Shown: positions 8,818-17,685 of the stretch, in pieces
Numbering within the stretch: position 1 is the stretch's first letter
How the letters are laid out: every line of letters begins with the position of its first letter
Source of the DNA: Idiomarina sp. PL1-037
GTDB taxonomy: Bacteria; Pseudomonadota; Gammaproteobacteria; Enterobacterales; Alteromonadaceae
DNA length: 64,000 bases
NCBI RefSeq assembly: GCF_034422975.1
Contig: NZ_CP139873.1
Coordinates: forward strand, 186,001-250,000
Reading direction: 5' to 3'
Position numbers and translations under genes: made by a program
Notes under the pieces: model-generated
Databases searched by the model: none
The model's input: the letters and a program-made list of their open reading frames with translations, nothing else
Told to the model about the DNA's origin: nothing

Positions 8818-10266
8818 ATGAGTCGCACTGCAGTAGTTTGGTTAAAACGCGATTTGCGACTCTCCGACCATGATGCGTTAGCTGCGGCGCTGAAGCATCA
8901 TGACTCGGTTTTGCTGTGGTACAACTTTGAACCGATGTTGCTAGATGACCCGCATTACGACATGCGGCACTGGCGGTTTGTCTGGCAAAGCCTTTGTGAC
9001 ATGAACGAGCAGCTAAAACCCTATGGTGTAAATCTGCATATTTCCTGCGGTGATACTTTAGAGCAGTTGCAGCGCATACAGAATAAACTTGGCAGCATTG
9101 AGCTGTATAGCTACCAGGAAATTGGCTTAATTAATACCTACCAGCGTGACAAGCAGGTTTCCAGGTTTTGCCGTGAGCAAAACATAAACTGGCACGAGTC
9201 TTCCTATGGTGCGGTCATCAGGGCGGCTCGTTCGCGTTCGAACTGGCGTAAAAACTGGAACCGAGTGATGCGGCTTGAGTCTGAAACGCTCGATTTAACA
9301 AGAATTATTGCCAGTCCTTTTGAGCTTTACCGTGCGCCCGCAGAGTGGCAGGCGCATGACCCGTTGTTTCAAAAGGGCGGAGAACTGGAAGCACGACGGA
9401 CGTTGTTATCGTTTTTTGAAGGCCGGGGAAAACTGTACAGTGTGAATATTTCCAAACCGGGATTAAGCCGCGAGAGTTGCAGCCGACTTTCTGCGTACCT
9501 TGCCTGGGGTAATTTAAGTCTACGGCAGGTATACCAGTATTGTTTAACCTACTGGCAGACACCCGGCTGGAGAAAACCGCTGCGGGCGCTGGTTTCTCGC
9601 TTGCACTGGCATTGTCACTTTATTCAAAAGTTTGAAAGTGAGATAAGTCAGCAGCTTAAGCCTATTAACCGCGGTTATGAGACCTTGCCGTTTCGGAAGG
9701 ATGAATCAGTTGCTCAGCATTTAGAGGCCTGGAAACAGGGTAGAACGGGCTACCCGCTGGTGGATGCCTGTATGCGCTGCCTGATTAAAACGGGTTACAT
9801 TAACTTCAGAATGCGCGCTATGTTGGTGAGTTTTTTGTGTCATTATCTGGCAATAGACTGGCGTCTGGGGGCTGATTATCTAGCGTCACTTTTCCTCGAC
9901 TTTGAGCCGGGCATTCATTATCCCCAGTTTCAAATGCAGGCGGGCGTGACCGGCATTAATACCGTGCGCATATACAACCCGACAAAACAGGCTCTTGAAC
10001 AGGATACCGAGGGTACTTTTATACGAACCTGGCTGCCTGAGCTTGCCGAACTGCCGAATGAGTTGCTAATAGAACCCTGGCAGTTGACGCCCTTGGAATC
10101 GGCCATGTTCGATATTGAGCTGGGCACCGATTACCCGTATCCGATCGTCGACAAAGACGAATATCGTGGGACCATGAGTAAAAACCTTTGGGACTGGCGC
10201 AAGAGCTCTCTTGTTCAATTAGAAAATAAAAGAATACTGAGCCGACACGTTGATCGTTCAGGTTAG
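8818..10266 (+). CDS. second photolyase/cryptochrome-family FAD protein
   Basis: A 482-residue photolyase-superfamily protein. The N-terminal domain opens with VVWLKRDLRLSDH. The C-terminal FAD domain has the family sequences WGNLSLRQVY, GRTGYPLVDACMRCL and RMRAMLVSFLCHYLAIDWR. The segment normally reading N...WQWAAGTG is instead YPQFQMQAGVTGIN, so the FAD-contact region differs from canonical CPD photolyases and I do not assign repair specificity. Start is ATG 8818; a GTG at 8812 is also in frame. The upstream cry-DASH stop overlaps this region, so the two are probably co-translated. It could be a photolyase or a photoreceptor. Confidence 0.78.
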   Translation: MSRTAVVWLKRDLRLSDHDALAAALKHHDSVLLWYNFEPMLLDDPHYDMRHWRFVWQSLCDMNEQLKPYGVNLHISCGDTLEQLQRIQNKLGSIELYSYQEIGLINTYQRDKQVSRFCREQNINWHESSYGAVIRAARSRSNWRKNWNRVMRLESETLDLTRIIASPFELYRAPAEWQAHDPLFQKGGELEARRTLLSFFEGRGKLYSVNISKPGLSRESCSRLSAYLAWGNLSLRQVYQYCLTYWQTPGWRKPLRALVSRLHWHCHFIQKFESEISQQLKPINRGYETLPFRKDESVAQHLEAWKQGRTGYPLVDACMRCLIKTGYINFRMRAMLVSFLCHYLAIDWRLGADYLASLFLDFEPGIHYPQFQMQAGVTGINTVRIYNPTKQALEQDTEGTFIRTWLPELAELPNELLIEPWQLTPLESAMFDIELGTDYPYPIVDKDEYRGTMSKNLWDWRKSSLVQLENKRILSRHVDRSG

Positions 10267-10309
10267 AGAGCCAGTAATTTAAAGGTCAAACAACGATAAT
10301 AGAGCTGTG

Positions 10310-11848
10310 ATGAAGAAAAACGTATGTTTTGGTGCAGGCACCTTAAGAATTGAAGATATTGTCCGGCTTTCTCGATGTGAGTCAAAAGCAGAACTAAATT
10401 CAGACCCTTTATTCCGGGAGAGGATTCAGGCCGGTGCGGATTTTCTCGAAAAACTCCTGTTGGAAGATGGTGTCATTTACGGAGTAACCACTGGCTATGG
10501 AGACAGCTGCACAGTAGGCGTTCCCGCTGACTTAGTTGATGAACTGCCGCTGCATCTTACGCGCTTTCATGGGTGCGGCCTGGGCGAGCATTTTGATAAA
10601 TCCACAGTGCGAGCTATTCTCGCGGTTCGTTTATGTTCTCTGGCGCAAGGGTACTCGGGAGTAAGCTGGGAGTTACTTGAGCGACTGACCCTTATGATAA
10701 ATGAGGATATATTGCCTCTTATTCCGCAAGAAGGGAGCGTTGGCGCCAGCGGTGACTTAACGCCTTTATCCTATATTGCCAGTGCGCTTGTTGGTGAAAA
10801 TAAAGTGCATTTTCGCGGGCAGGTCATTTCAAGTCAGGAGGCTTTTAGCACCTTCGGGTTATCCCCCTATAAACTTAGGCCCAAAGAAGCTCTGGCACTG
10901 ATGAACGGCACGGCAGTTATGACGGCAGTTGCTTGTCTGAACTTTGACAAAGCGGATTACTTCAGTCGTCTGTCGAGTCGTATTACGTCTTTGGTGTGTT
11001 ACGCGCTTGGCGGAAACGCTCAGCACTTTGACGAACATTTATTTCAGGTTAAGCCGCATGTGGGTCAACAGCAGGTGGCTAAGTGGATACGCCATGATTT
11101 AGGGGAAATACCCACACAAAGAAATTCTGCGCGTTTGCAGGATCGGTACTCCATTCGCTGTGCGCCACATATTGTAGGCGCATTAAAAGATGCTTTACCC
11201 TGGCTCCGACAAACAATAGAAAATGAACTGAACAGCGCTAATGACAACCCCATTATTGACGCCGAGCGAGAACAGGTTCTGCACGGTGGTCATTTCTATG
11301 GTGGCCATATTGCTATGGCGATGGACACCCTAAAAACGCAGGTGGCTAATCTGGCCGATTTACATGACAGGCAAATGGCGCTGTTGATGGACCAGAAAGT
11401 GAATAACGGTTTACCGGCAAACTTATCCGCAGCCGATTCCTCTAGAACTGCCATTAACCACGGGTTTAAAGCGGTGCAAATTGGTTGTTCTGCCTGGACT
11501 GCAGAAGCACTAAAGCTGACCATGCCCGCCAGCGTCTTTTCCCGTTCTACTGAGTGTCACAATCAGGATAAGGTGAGCATGGGAACCATTGCGGCCCGCG
11601 ACTGTGTGAGAGTTCTGGACTTAACTGCACAAGTTGCTATCGCGACTCTTTTGGCTTCTTGCCAGGGTGTTCGGCTGAGGCAAAGAATAAACGGTGCTCC
11701 GGAATCGTTATCTGCAGAGGTGGAAGACATGCTAAGCGACATTGAAAAAGAATTTGCTCCGGTAAAAGAAGACCGTGCGCTTGAGGATGAACTTCGTTTT
11801 TGGCTGGAGCAATTAGCTGAAAAACGCTGGACTTTGTACACACCTTGA
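10310..11848 (+). CDS. aromatic amino acid ammonia-lyase (HAL/PAL/TAL family)
   Basis: Cytosolic MIO-dependent lyase that removes ammonia from histidine, phenylalanine or tyrosine. The MIO-forming Ala146-Ser147-Gly148 lies in GSVGASGDLTPLS, and the ENELNSANDNPII and NGLPANLS family motifs are present. The substrate-switch pair is Phe86-His87 (LTRFHGCGLG). Classical histidase has Ser-His, RsTAL has His-Leu and plant PAL has Phe-Leu, so a plain hutH label is unsafe. No hutU, hutI or hutG is adjacent. An aromatic substrate (for example tyrosine giving p-coumarate) is inferred. ATG 10310 gives 512 residues; a GTG lies directly before it. Confidence 0.82.
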   Translation: MKKNVCFGAGTLRIEDIVRLSRCESKAELNSDPLFRERIQAGADFLEKLLLEDGVIYGVTTGYGDSCTVGVPADLVDELPLHLTRFHGCGLGEHFDKSTVRAILAVRLCSLAQGYSGVSWELLERLTLMINEDILPLIPQEGSVGASGDLTPLSYIASALVGENKVHFRGQVISSQEAFSTFGLSPYKLRPKEALALMNGTAVMTAVACLNFDKADYFSRLSSRITSLVCYALGGNAQHFDEHLFQVKPHVGQQQVAKWIRHDLGEIPTQRNSARLQDRYSIRCAPHIVGALKDALPWLRQTIENELNSANDNPIIDAEREQVLHGGHFYGGHIAMAMDTLKTQVANLADLHDRQMALLMDQKVNNGLPANLSAADSSRTAINHGFKAVQIGCSAWTAEALKLTMPASVFSRSTECHNQDKVSMGTIAARDCVRVLDLTAQVAIATLLASCQGVRLRQRINGAPESLSAEVEDMLSDIEKEFAPVKEDRALEDELRFWLEQLAEKRWTLYTP

Positions 11849-11941
11849 TACGTATTTATGCTACTTTCTAACTGAAGACTTTGCTAAATTAAAGTGCGGG
11901 TTAAAAGAATTTCCTATAGAGAGTCGATAAGGATAATAACA

Positions 11942-14080
11942 ATGAAATATCTACTGGGAGCAGTTGCAGTCAGTTTGCTGACAGCCTGTTCACAAAATGC
12001 TGAAACAGAACAAGAGGCGAATACGCAATCTATGTCGTATCCGGAAACGCGTAAAGGCGATGTGGTTGATACCTACTTTGGTACCGAAGTTGCGGACCCA
12101 TATCGCTGGTTAGAAGATGACCGTAGCGAAGAGACTGAAAACTGGGTTAAAGCGCAGAACGAAGTCACTTTTGCACATCTTGAGTCCATTCCCTATCGTG
12201 AGAAAATTGAAACGCGTCTGACCGAGCTGTGGAATTACGAGAAAATCAGCGCGCCGTTTAAAGAGGGCGATTACACCTATTTCTACAAAAACGACGGCTT
12301 GCAGAATCAGTACGTGGTGTACCGGCAGAAAGGTGACGAAGAACCGGAAGTGTTTCTGGATCCGAACACCTTTAGTGAAGACGGAACAACCTCGCTGGCA
12401 CAGTTAACCTTTTCTGACGACGGTTCGCTAGCGGCTTACTCAATTTCTGAGGGCGGCAGTGACTGGCGTAAAATTCGGGTTATTGACGCCGAAACCAAAG
12501 AACAGCTGGAAGAGCCGTTAGTGGATGTGAAGTTTAGCGGCGTTTCCTGGGTTGGTAACGAAGGTTTCTATTACTCAAGTTATGACAAGCCAGAAGGCAG
12601 TGAGCTCTCTGCAAAAACCGATCAGCATAAACTGTATTACCATGAGCTGGGTACGGACCAGGCTGATGATAAACTGGTGTTTGGTGGAACGGATGCTGAG
12701 AAACACCGCTATGTTGGTGGCTCAGTAACCGATGATGATCGTTATTTACTCATTTCAGCGGCTAATTCAACCTCGGGTAATAAACTGTTTTTAAAAGACC
12801 TGACCGATGCAGGCAGCGAACTGGTGACAATTCTTGATCATACAGACTCTGATACTCGCGTATTAGATAACGATGGTTCAAAGCTTTACCTTGTGACTAA
12901 CTTAGATGCGCCGAACCAGCGCGTTGTGACTGTTGATGCTAGTAATCCAGCGCCAGAAAACTGGGAAGACTTTATCCCAGAAACGGAAAACGTGCTAAGC
13001 GTCTCAACCGGTGCCGGCTATATCTTTGCCGAGTACATGGTGGATGCTGTGGCTCAGGTGAAGCAATACGCTTATAACGGCGATATGGTGCGTGAAGTTC
13101 AGCTTCCGGGCGTAGGCAGTATTGGTGGCTTCTCAGGTAAGAAAGAAGCGGATGAGTTGTACTACACCTTTACCAACTACAGCACACCGTCAACGATTTA
13201 TAAGTTTGACCCGGACCAGGGCGGCTCTGAAGTTTATGCTGAGTCTGGTGCCGATTTTGACCCGGCAAACTATGAATCAAAGCAGGTGTTTTATACGTCT
13301 AAAGACGGCACCGAAGTGCCTATGATCATTACCTACAAGAAGGGCACTAAGCTGGATGGCTCAAACCCGACAATCCTGTATGGTTATGGTGGCTTTAATA
13401 TCAGCCTGACGCCTTCGTTCAGCATTGCTAACGCAGCCTGGTTAGAAATGGGTGGCGTTTACGCCGTTGCTAACTTACGCGGTGGCGGTGAATACGGTAA
13501 AGACTGGCATAAAGCGGGTACCAAGCTGCAGAAGCAGAATGTGTTTGACGATTTTATCGCTGCGGCCGAGTATTTAATTGAGAAAGACTATACTTCACCG
13601 GAGCGTTTAGCCATTCGTGGTGGTTCTAATGGTGGCTTGCTAGTCGGTGCGGTCATGACTCAGCGTCCTGAACTGTTTGCGGTCGCATTACCGGCAGTTG
13701 GTGTTCTGGATATGCTGCGTTATCACACCTTCACCGCTGGCGCAGGTTGGGCATACGATTATGGTACAGCCAATGACAGTAAAGAAATGTTCGAGTACTT
13801 GTTGGGCTATTCTCCTGTTCATAACGTGGAAGAAGGCGTGGCTTATCCGGCAACGCTGATCACTACGGGTGACCATGATGATCGCGTGGTTCCTGCGCAC
13901 TCATTTAAGTTTGCGGCGGAGCTTCAGGACAAAGCGGGCGGTGAAAACCCTCAGCTTATTCGTATTGAAACCAACGCTGGACACGGTGCTGGGACACCGG
14001 TTTCAAAAACCATTGAGCAGTATTCCGATATCTTTGGTTTTACTTTGTATCACATGGGGTTTGAAGAGCTTCCTGAGTAA
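11942..14080 (+). CDS. prolyl oligopeptidase family serine peptidase, lipoprotein
   Basis: S9A-family peptidase that cleaves short peptides after proline. The ATG at 11942 gives a lipoprotein signal with lipobox LLTAC (Cys16), so the protein should be lipid-anchored in the envelope. An upstream in-frame start at 11894 would destroy the signal peptide, and AAGGAT at about 11929 fits 11942. A seven-bladed propeller region precedes the alpha/beta-hydrolase domain. The catalytic triad is visible: Ser562 in GGSNGG, Asp647 in DDRVVP and His681 in NAGHGAG. Length is 712 residues, normal for the family. It stands alone between the ammonia-lyase and the SPFH gene. Confidence 0.9.
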   Translation: MKYLLGAVAVSLLTACSQNAETEQEANTQSMSYPETRKGDVVDTYFGTEVADPYRWLEDDRSEETENWVKAQNEVTFAHLESIPYREKIETRLTELWNYEKISAPFKEGDYTYFYKNDGLQNQYVVYRQKGDEEPEVFLDPNTFSEDGTTSLAQLTFSDDGSLAAYSISEGGSDWRKIRVIDAETKEQLEEPLVDVKFSGVSWVGNEGFYYSSYDKPEGSELSAKTDQHKLYYHELGTDQADDKLVFGGTDAEKHRYVGGSVTDDDRYLLISAANSTSGNKLFLKDLTDAGSELVTILDHTDSDTRVLDNDGSKLYLVTNLDAPNQRVVTVDASNPAPENWEDFIPETENVLSVSTGAGYIFAEYMVDAVAQVKQYAYNGDMVREVQLPGVGSIGGFSGKKEADELYYTFTNYSTPSTIYKFDPDQGGSEVYAESGADFDPANYESKQVFYTSKDGTEVPMIITYKKGTKLDGSNPTILYGYGGFNISLTPSFSIANAAWLEMGGVYAVANLRGGGEYGKDWHKAGTKLQKQNVFDDFIAAAEYLIEKDYTSPERLAIRGGSNGGLLVGAVMTQRPELFAVALPAVGVLDMLRYHTFTAGAGWAYDYGTANDSKEMFEYLLGYSPVHNVEEGVAYPATLITTGDHDDRVVPAHSFKFAAELQDKAGGENPQLIRIETNAGHGAGTPVSKTIEQYSDIFGFTLYHMGFEELPE

Positions 14081-14090
14081 CTTCTGATCA

Positions 14091-14124
14091 GCAAAGGCTT
14101 CGCTATAAACGGCGACGCCTTTGC
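14091..14124 (+). terminator. probable terminator after the prolyl oligopeptidase gene
   Basis: Eight-base arms GCAAAGGC (14091-14098) and GCCTTTGC (14117-14124) flank an 18-base loop, followed by a T-rich but interrupted tract (GTTGTTCTTT). It lies 10 bp after the stop codon. Confidence 0.5.
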
Positions 14125-14199
14125 GTTGTTCTTTCGATATTTTCCTCGTTTCCCGTTAATCTGTTTTCACTCCCACTCTCGTATTGTAAGGATTCAATT

Positions 14200-15108
14200 A
14201 TGAACAATGATTTTAATATTATGTGGGTAGTTGCCGCTGTAGTTGTTTTACTCTTACTGATAGCGTCGGTGCGCATTGTGCCGCAGCAAAGCGTGTATCT
14301 GGTTGAGTTGTTCGGGCGTTATCGGCGCATGCTGACGCCGGGGCTTAACTTTATTATCCCGCTTATTGAGCAGGTTGCTCACAAACAGTCAATGAGAACG
14401 CGGCAGCTGGATGTCGATGTTGAGACCAAAACAAACGATAACGTGTTTGTTATTGTCCGGGTGTCAGTGCAGTATCGCGTGAGCAATGAAACCTCAGTTT
14501 ATAATGCGTTTTATCAGCTGGAAAACCCCGAGTGGCAAATGCAGTCTTATGTGTTTGATACGGTGCGCGCGCAAATTCCTAAGCAGAATCTGGACGCCGT
14601 ATTCGACAATAAAGATTCAATTTCTAAAGACGTAAAAGAGCAGTTGCGCGATACCATGGAAGAGTATGGTTTTGAGATTATTGCGTCGCTGGTGACAGAC
14701 ATTGACCCAGACCAGTCCGTTAAAGATTCAATGAACCAAATTAACGCGGCTGAAAGAGAGCGCCGTGCAGCAGAGCATAAAGCGGAAGCTGAAAAAATTA
14801 TGCTGGTGAAGCAGGCTGAAGCCGACAAAGAATCGAAAATTTTGCAGGGTCAGGGTATTGCGGGTCAGCGTTTAGCAATAGCTGAAGGACTGCGGGACTC
14901 TATTGCCATGGTTACCGATCAGGCAAACGATATATCTTCTAAAGATGTCATCGATTTGCTGAAATTCACTAACTATGTCGATGTGTTAGGTTCTTTCGAT
15001 ACCGCCGCCAGTAAAGTGATTATGTTGCCACAGCCAACAGGTCAACTGGACTCCTTATCATCGGATATTTTAAGCGCAATGGAAGCGGCAAAAGAAGAGA
15101 AAAATTAA
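14200..15108 (+). CDS. SPFH/band 7 domain protein (QmcA-like)
   Basis: Stomatin/prohibitin-type scaffold anchored in the inner membrane by an N-terminal helix (about residues 6-24). The SPFH domain follows (VPQQSVYLVELFGRY, LTPGLNFIIP), then a long charged coiled-coil segment rich in Ala/Glu/Lys (about 180-215), as in QmcA (302 residues here). These proteins form membrane-associated oligomers, often with an NfeD partner; none is adjacent. The stop overlaps the ATG of the EAL-HDOD gene by one base, so the two are probably co-expressed. Confidence 0.87.
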   Translation: MNNDFNIMWVVAAVVVLLLLIASVRIVPQQSVYLVELFGRYRRMLTPGLNFIIPLIEQVAHKQSMRTRQLDVDVETKTNDNVFVIVRVSVQYRVSNETSVYNAFYQLENPEWQMQSYVFDTVRAQIPKQNLDAVFDNKDSISKDVKEQLRDTMEEYGFEIIASLVTDIDPDQSVKDSMNQINAAERERRAAEHKAEAEKIMLVKQAEADKESKILQGQGIAGQRLAIAEGLRDSIAMVTDQANDISSKDVIDLLKFTNYVDVLGSFDTAASKVIMLPQPTGQLDSLSSDILSAMEAAKEEKN

Positions 15109-16310
15109 TGTCTGATAGCTCTCCTCTACTGGCCTCACAGCCAATATACGATAGCAAAAATAAATTTTATGCGGTTGAGTTACTGTATCGTAACGCTCTT
15201 AATTTAACGGCTGAAACCGTTGGTGATACCGCGGCAACCAGCGAAGTTATATTCAACTTTTGTGCTGGCATAACCAGTCAAACTGAGCATTACAACGCTA
15301 CCGCATTTATTAACGTTTCTAATGACTTCCTTATTTCCCAAAGCTTTTTACCTGTAGGGCCGGATAAAGTAGTGATTGAGCTGGTTGAGCGGCTGAAGCC
15401 AACAAAAGCTATTGTTACGGCTGTAGCCAGGTGGCACGAAAAAGGTTTCCGCTTTGCGTTGGATGATTTTGAATTTGACCCTGCGTGGGAGCCACTTGTT
15501 CGTTATGCCTCCTATATAAAAGTAGATGTTTCTTCTCTCACTGTGGAACAGGCAAAAGCTTTCAAAGAAAAGCTAACCGGGTTTAAGGGACGTTGGCTAG
15601 CTGAGCGAGTAGAGGACGAGGAAACAAAAATTGCCTACGAGAAAATGGGTTTTGATTTGTTTCAAGGCTACTATTTTGCCAAGCCAACGGTTGTCTACGG
15701 CACAAGGCTCGAGCCGTCATCGTTGCAGTTAGCTAAGATATTGTCGTTATGTTTTGAAAAAGAACCTGATTTAACTGAATTATCACAACGGGTTTCAGAA
15801 GACCCTAAGTTATCTATCAGCTTGCTAAAAATCGTAAATAGTCCGCTTTATCCAACCGCTAGTCCTATCACGCGGGTAAAAGATGTCATCATGCGGTTGG
15901 GCATTGAAAAACTTCGCCGCTGGATTGCGTTGATTGGCTCGGTCAGTGTGAGCGGCCCAGAAGCGTCACGTATGATTTTGATAAGAGCCCAAATGTGTTA
16001 CGAACTTTGTAAAAGACAGAAGTCTGAAAGTTTGGACCCAGATCAGTGTTATTTTGTGGGACTGTTGTCTGGCATTGACATTATGCTGGGCGTTGAAAAA
16101 GAGGCATTTTTCAAAGAACTACCGTTAACAGATGCTACTAAATTGGCAGTCAATCAACATGCTGGTCCGAAAGGCCAGTGTTTGCGAGTGGTATTGAAGC
16201 TAGAGAGATTGGTACAGATGAAAGAACGGCTTGATAAAGTCGATCCTAATCTACTCGCACTTTACCGAACCGTATCGTTTAATGTTCAGGAACTGTTTAA
16301 CACCATTTAA
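15108..16310 (+). CDS. EAL-HDOD signalling protein (YuxH family), EAL probably degenerate
   Basis: A 400-residue protein with an N-terminal EAL-like domain (about 1-205) and a C-terminal HDOD domain (about 210-395). The EAL motif itself reads VELLYR. DDF is retained, but the usual DDFG continuation is DDFEFD, and AEGVE becomes AERVE; QGYYFAKP is preserved. This pattern is typical of the YuxH branch, which is generally considered poorly active or inactive on c-di-GMP. A regulatory or scaffolding role is therefore more likely than phosphodiesterase activity. It is coupled to the SPFH gene upstream, and its stop codon interlocks with that of sufE on the other strand. Confidence 0.82.
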   Translation: MSDSSPLLASQPIYDSKNKFYAVELLYRNALNLTAETVGDTAATSEVIFNFCAGITSQTEHYNATAFINVSNDFLISQSFLPVGPDKVVIELVERLKPTKAIVTAVARWHEKGFRFALDDFEFDPAWEPLVRYASYIKVDVSSLTVEQAKAFKEKLTGFKGRWLAERVEDEETKIAYEKMGFDLFQGYYFAKPTVVYGTRLEPSSLQLAKILSLCFEKEPDLTELSQRVSEDPKLSISLLKIVNSPLYPTASPITRVKDVIMRLGIEKLRRWIALIGSVSVSGPEASRMILIRAQMCYELCKRQKSESLDPDQCYFVGLLSGIDIMLGVEKEAFFKELPLTDATKLAVNQHAGPKGQCLRVVLKLERLVQMKERLDKVDPNLLALYRTVSFNVQELFNTI

Positions 16311-16720
16311 GCCTGGCTGCTTTTTGCCAACTGCTGAATTCTTCCGACAATGGCGCGTAAGCCATTTCCGCGAGTCGGTGTAATGTGGTTTTCTAAGTCC
16401 AGCTTGGCAAAGTAGCTGTCGATATCAACGGCAAGAATTTGCTCTGGCGTTTTGTCGCGGTAAGCGGCCATAACTAAGGTCAGCAACCCTTGCACAATAA
16501 CTGCGTCACTATCGACATGCAGTAACAGTTTGCCGTCTTTTTCTTCACTGATAAGCCAGACGTTACTTTGGCAGCCACGCACCAAATACTCTTCCTTATG
16601 CTGGCTTTCCGGTAAACCGGGTAAGGCCTTACCTAAATCAATAATGTACTGGTAACGTTGCTCCCAGTCATCTAAAAACTCTAAGTCATCAATGATTTCA
16701 TCTGTACTGGGTAAATTCAT
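16307..16720 (-). CDS. sufE: cysteine desulfuration protein SufE
   Basis: Accepts persulfide sulfur from SufS and passes it to the SufBCD scaffold. The acceptor cysteine sits in YLVRGCQSNVWL; with the ATG at 16720 (137 residues) it is Cys50, close to E. coli Cys51, which supports this start over a TTG at 16729. It is the last gene of sufBCDSATE on this strand, 44 bp after sufT. Its TAA shares bases with the TAA of the convergent EAL-HDOD gene (TTAA, 16307-16310), leaving no space for a terminator between them. Confidence 0.92.
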   Translation of the reverse strand: MNLPSTDEIIDDLEFLDDWEQRYQYIIDLGKALPGLPESQHKEEYLVRGCQSNVWLISEEKDGKLLLHVDSDAVIVQGLLTLVMAAYRDKTPEQILAVDIDSYFAKLDLENHITPTRGNGLRAIVGRIQQLAKSSQA

Positions 16721-16764
16721 GCTGACCAATAACCTTCATTTATAAGTTAAAAGAGTAGCTAACG

Positions 16765-17298
16765 TTAAAAGAAAACACCGGCTTCAAGCTGAGCTTCTTC
16801 ACTCATCATGTCGCGTGACCAGGGTGGGTCAAAAACGAGGCCAACGTTCACATTTTTAACGTGCGGTACCAGAGAAACCCGATATTCAACATCACCCACT
16901 AAAACCGGACCCATACCGCAGCCGGGCGCGGTTAAGGTCATATCAATAGTAACGGTGCCTGAATCTTTATCAACCTCGACTTTGTAGATAAGCCCCAGCG
17001 ACACTAAGTTAATAGGAATTTCCGGATCATAAATGGTTTCTAACGCTTCCCAGACCTGATCTTCTGAAACGCTTCCGTCTGCTGGTGGTTCAAAGTCGAG
17101 CTTTTCTGGTTTACGACCAATAGCATCCGCGTCAGTACCATCTATACGCAGCATATTGCCCTGAAAGGTGACGGTGTAATTGCCGCCTAAATCCTGAGTA
17201 ATAGTAACGAACTCACCCTTAGGAATAACTTTCGGCTCACCCGTTGGTACGCGACGCGCTTTAACTTCGCGGGTGGTGGACACCATTTTCTGCTGCAT
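16765..17298 (-). CDS. sufT: Fe-S assembly factor SufT (MIP18/DUF59 family)
   Basis: Auxiliary Fe-S maturation factor. An N-terminal SufT-specific region (about 1-75) precedes the DUF59/MIP18 domain (about 80-177), which has WEALETIYDPEIPINLVSLGLIY and the conserved Cys in MTLTAPGCGMGP. Members help mature Fe-S proteins under high demand and are often encoded with suf genes. Length is 177 residues; GGAAG precedes the ATG. It lies between sufA and sufE in the same operon. Confidence 0.88.
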   Translation of the reverse strand: MQQKMVSTTREVKARRVPTGEPKVIPKGEFVTITQDLGGNYTVTFQGNMLRIDGTDADAIGRKPEKLDFEPPADGSVSEDQVWEALETIYDPEIPINLVSLGLIYKVEVDKDSGTVTIDMTLTAPGCGMGPVLVGDVEYRVSLVPHVKNVNVGLVFDPPWSRDMMSEEAQLEAGVFF

Positions 17299-17312
17299 AA
17301 TTTAAACTTCCG

Positions 17313-17669
17313 TTACTGCACGTTGAAGCTTTCGCCACAACCACATTCATTGACTACATTCGGGTTGTTGAATTTAACCACGCCGTTAATGCCTTCTTTT
17401 ACGTAATCAATTTCGGTGTTACGAACCAGCTCAAGAGCATTAGAAGCAATCGCGACTTTCAGGTTAGCATTAATGTCGACAACTTCATCACCGTCTTCCA
17501 GTGCATCGGCTGAACTGAGCACATAGGCATAACCTGTGCAGCCACTCTGTTTAGTGGACAGCCGAATGAATTTTCCGGGTTCGTCTTTTAAGCGTGACTC
17601 GAAATAACGTACGGCGTTTTCTGTCATCGAAATTAAGGAAGACGATGGTACAAATGTTTCTACAGACAT
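17313..17669 (-). CDS. sufA: A-type Fe-S carrier SufA/IscA family
   Basis: Carrier that receives Fe-S clusters from SufBCD and delivers them to apoproteins. The three ligands of the HesB/IscA family are present: Cys44 in SGCTGYAY and Cys109/Cys111 in ECGCGESF. Length is 118 residues. A strong GGAGGAG ribosome-binding site precedes the ATG at 17669. It lies 16 bp after sufS, within the suf operon. Confidence 0.9.
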   Translation of the reverse strand: MSVETFVPSSSLISMTENAVRYFESRLKDEPGKFIRLSTKQSGCTGYAYVLSSADALEDGDEVVDINANLKVAIASNALELVRNTEIDYVKEGINGVVKFNNPNVVNECGCGESFNVQ

Positions 17670-17685
17670 GAGTCTCCTCCTGCCG

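Noticed and set aside
10310..11848. Annotation as histidine ammonia-lyase HutH
   Set aside because: The Phe-His switch pair and absence of hut neighbours argue against histidase; left as an aromatic amino acid lyase.
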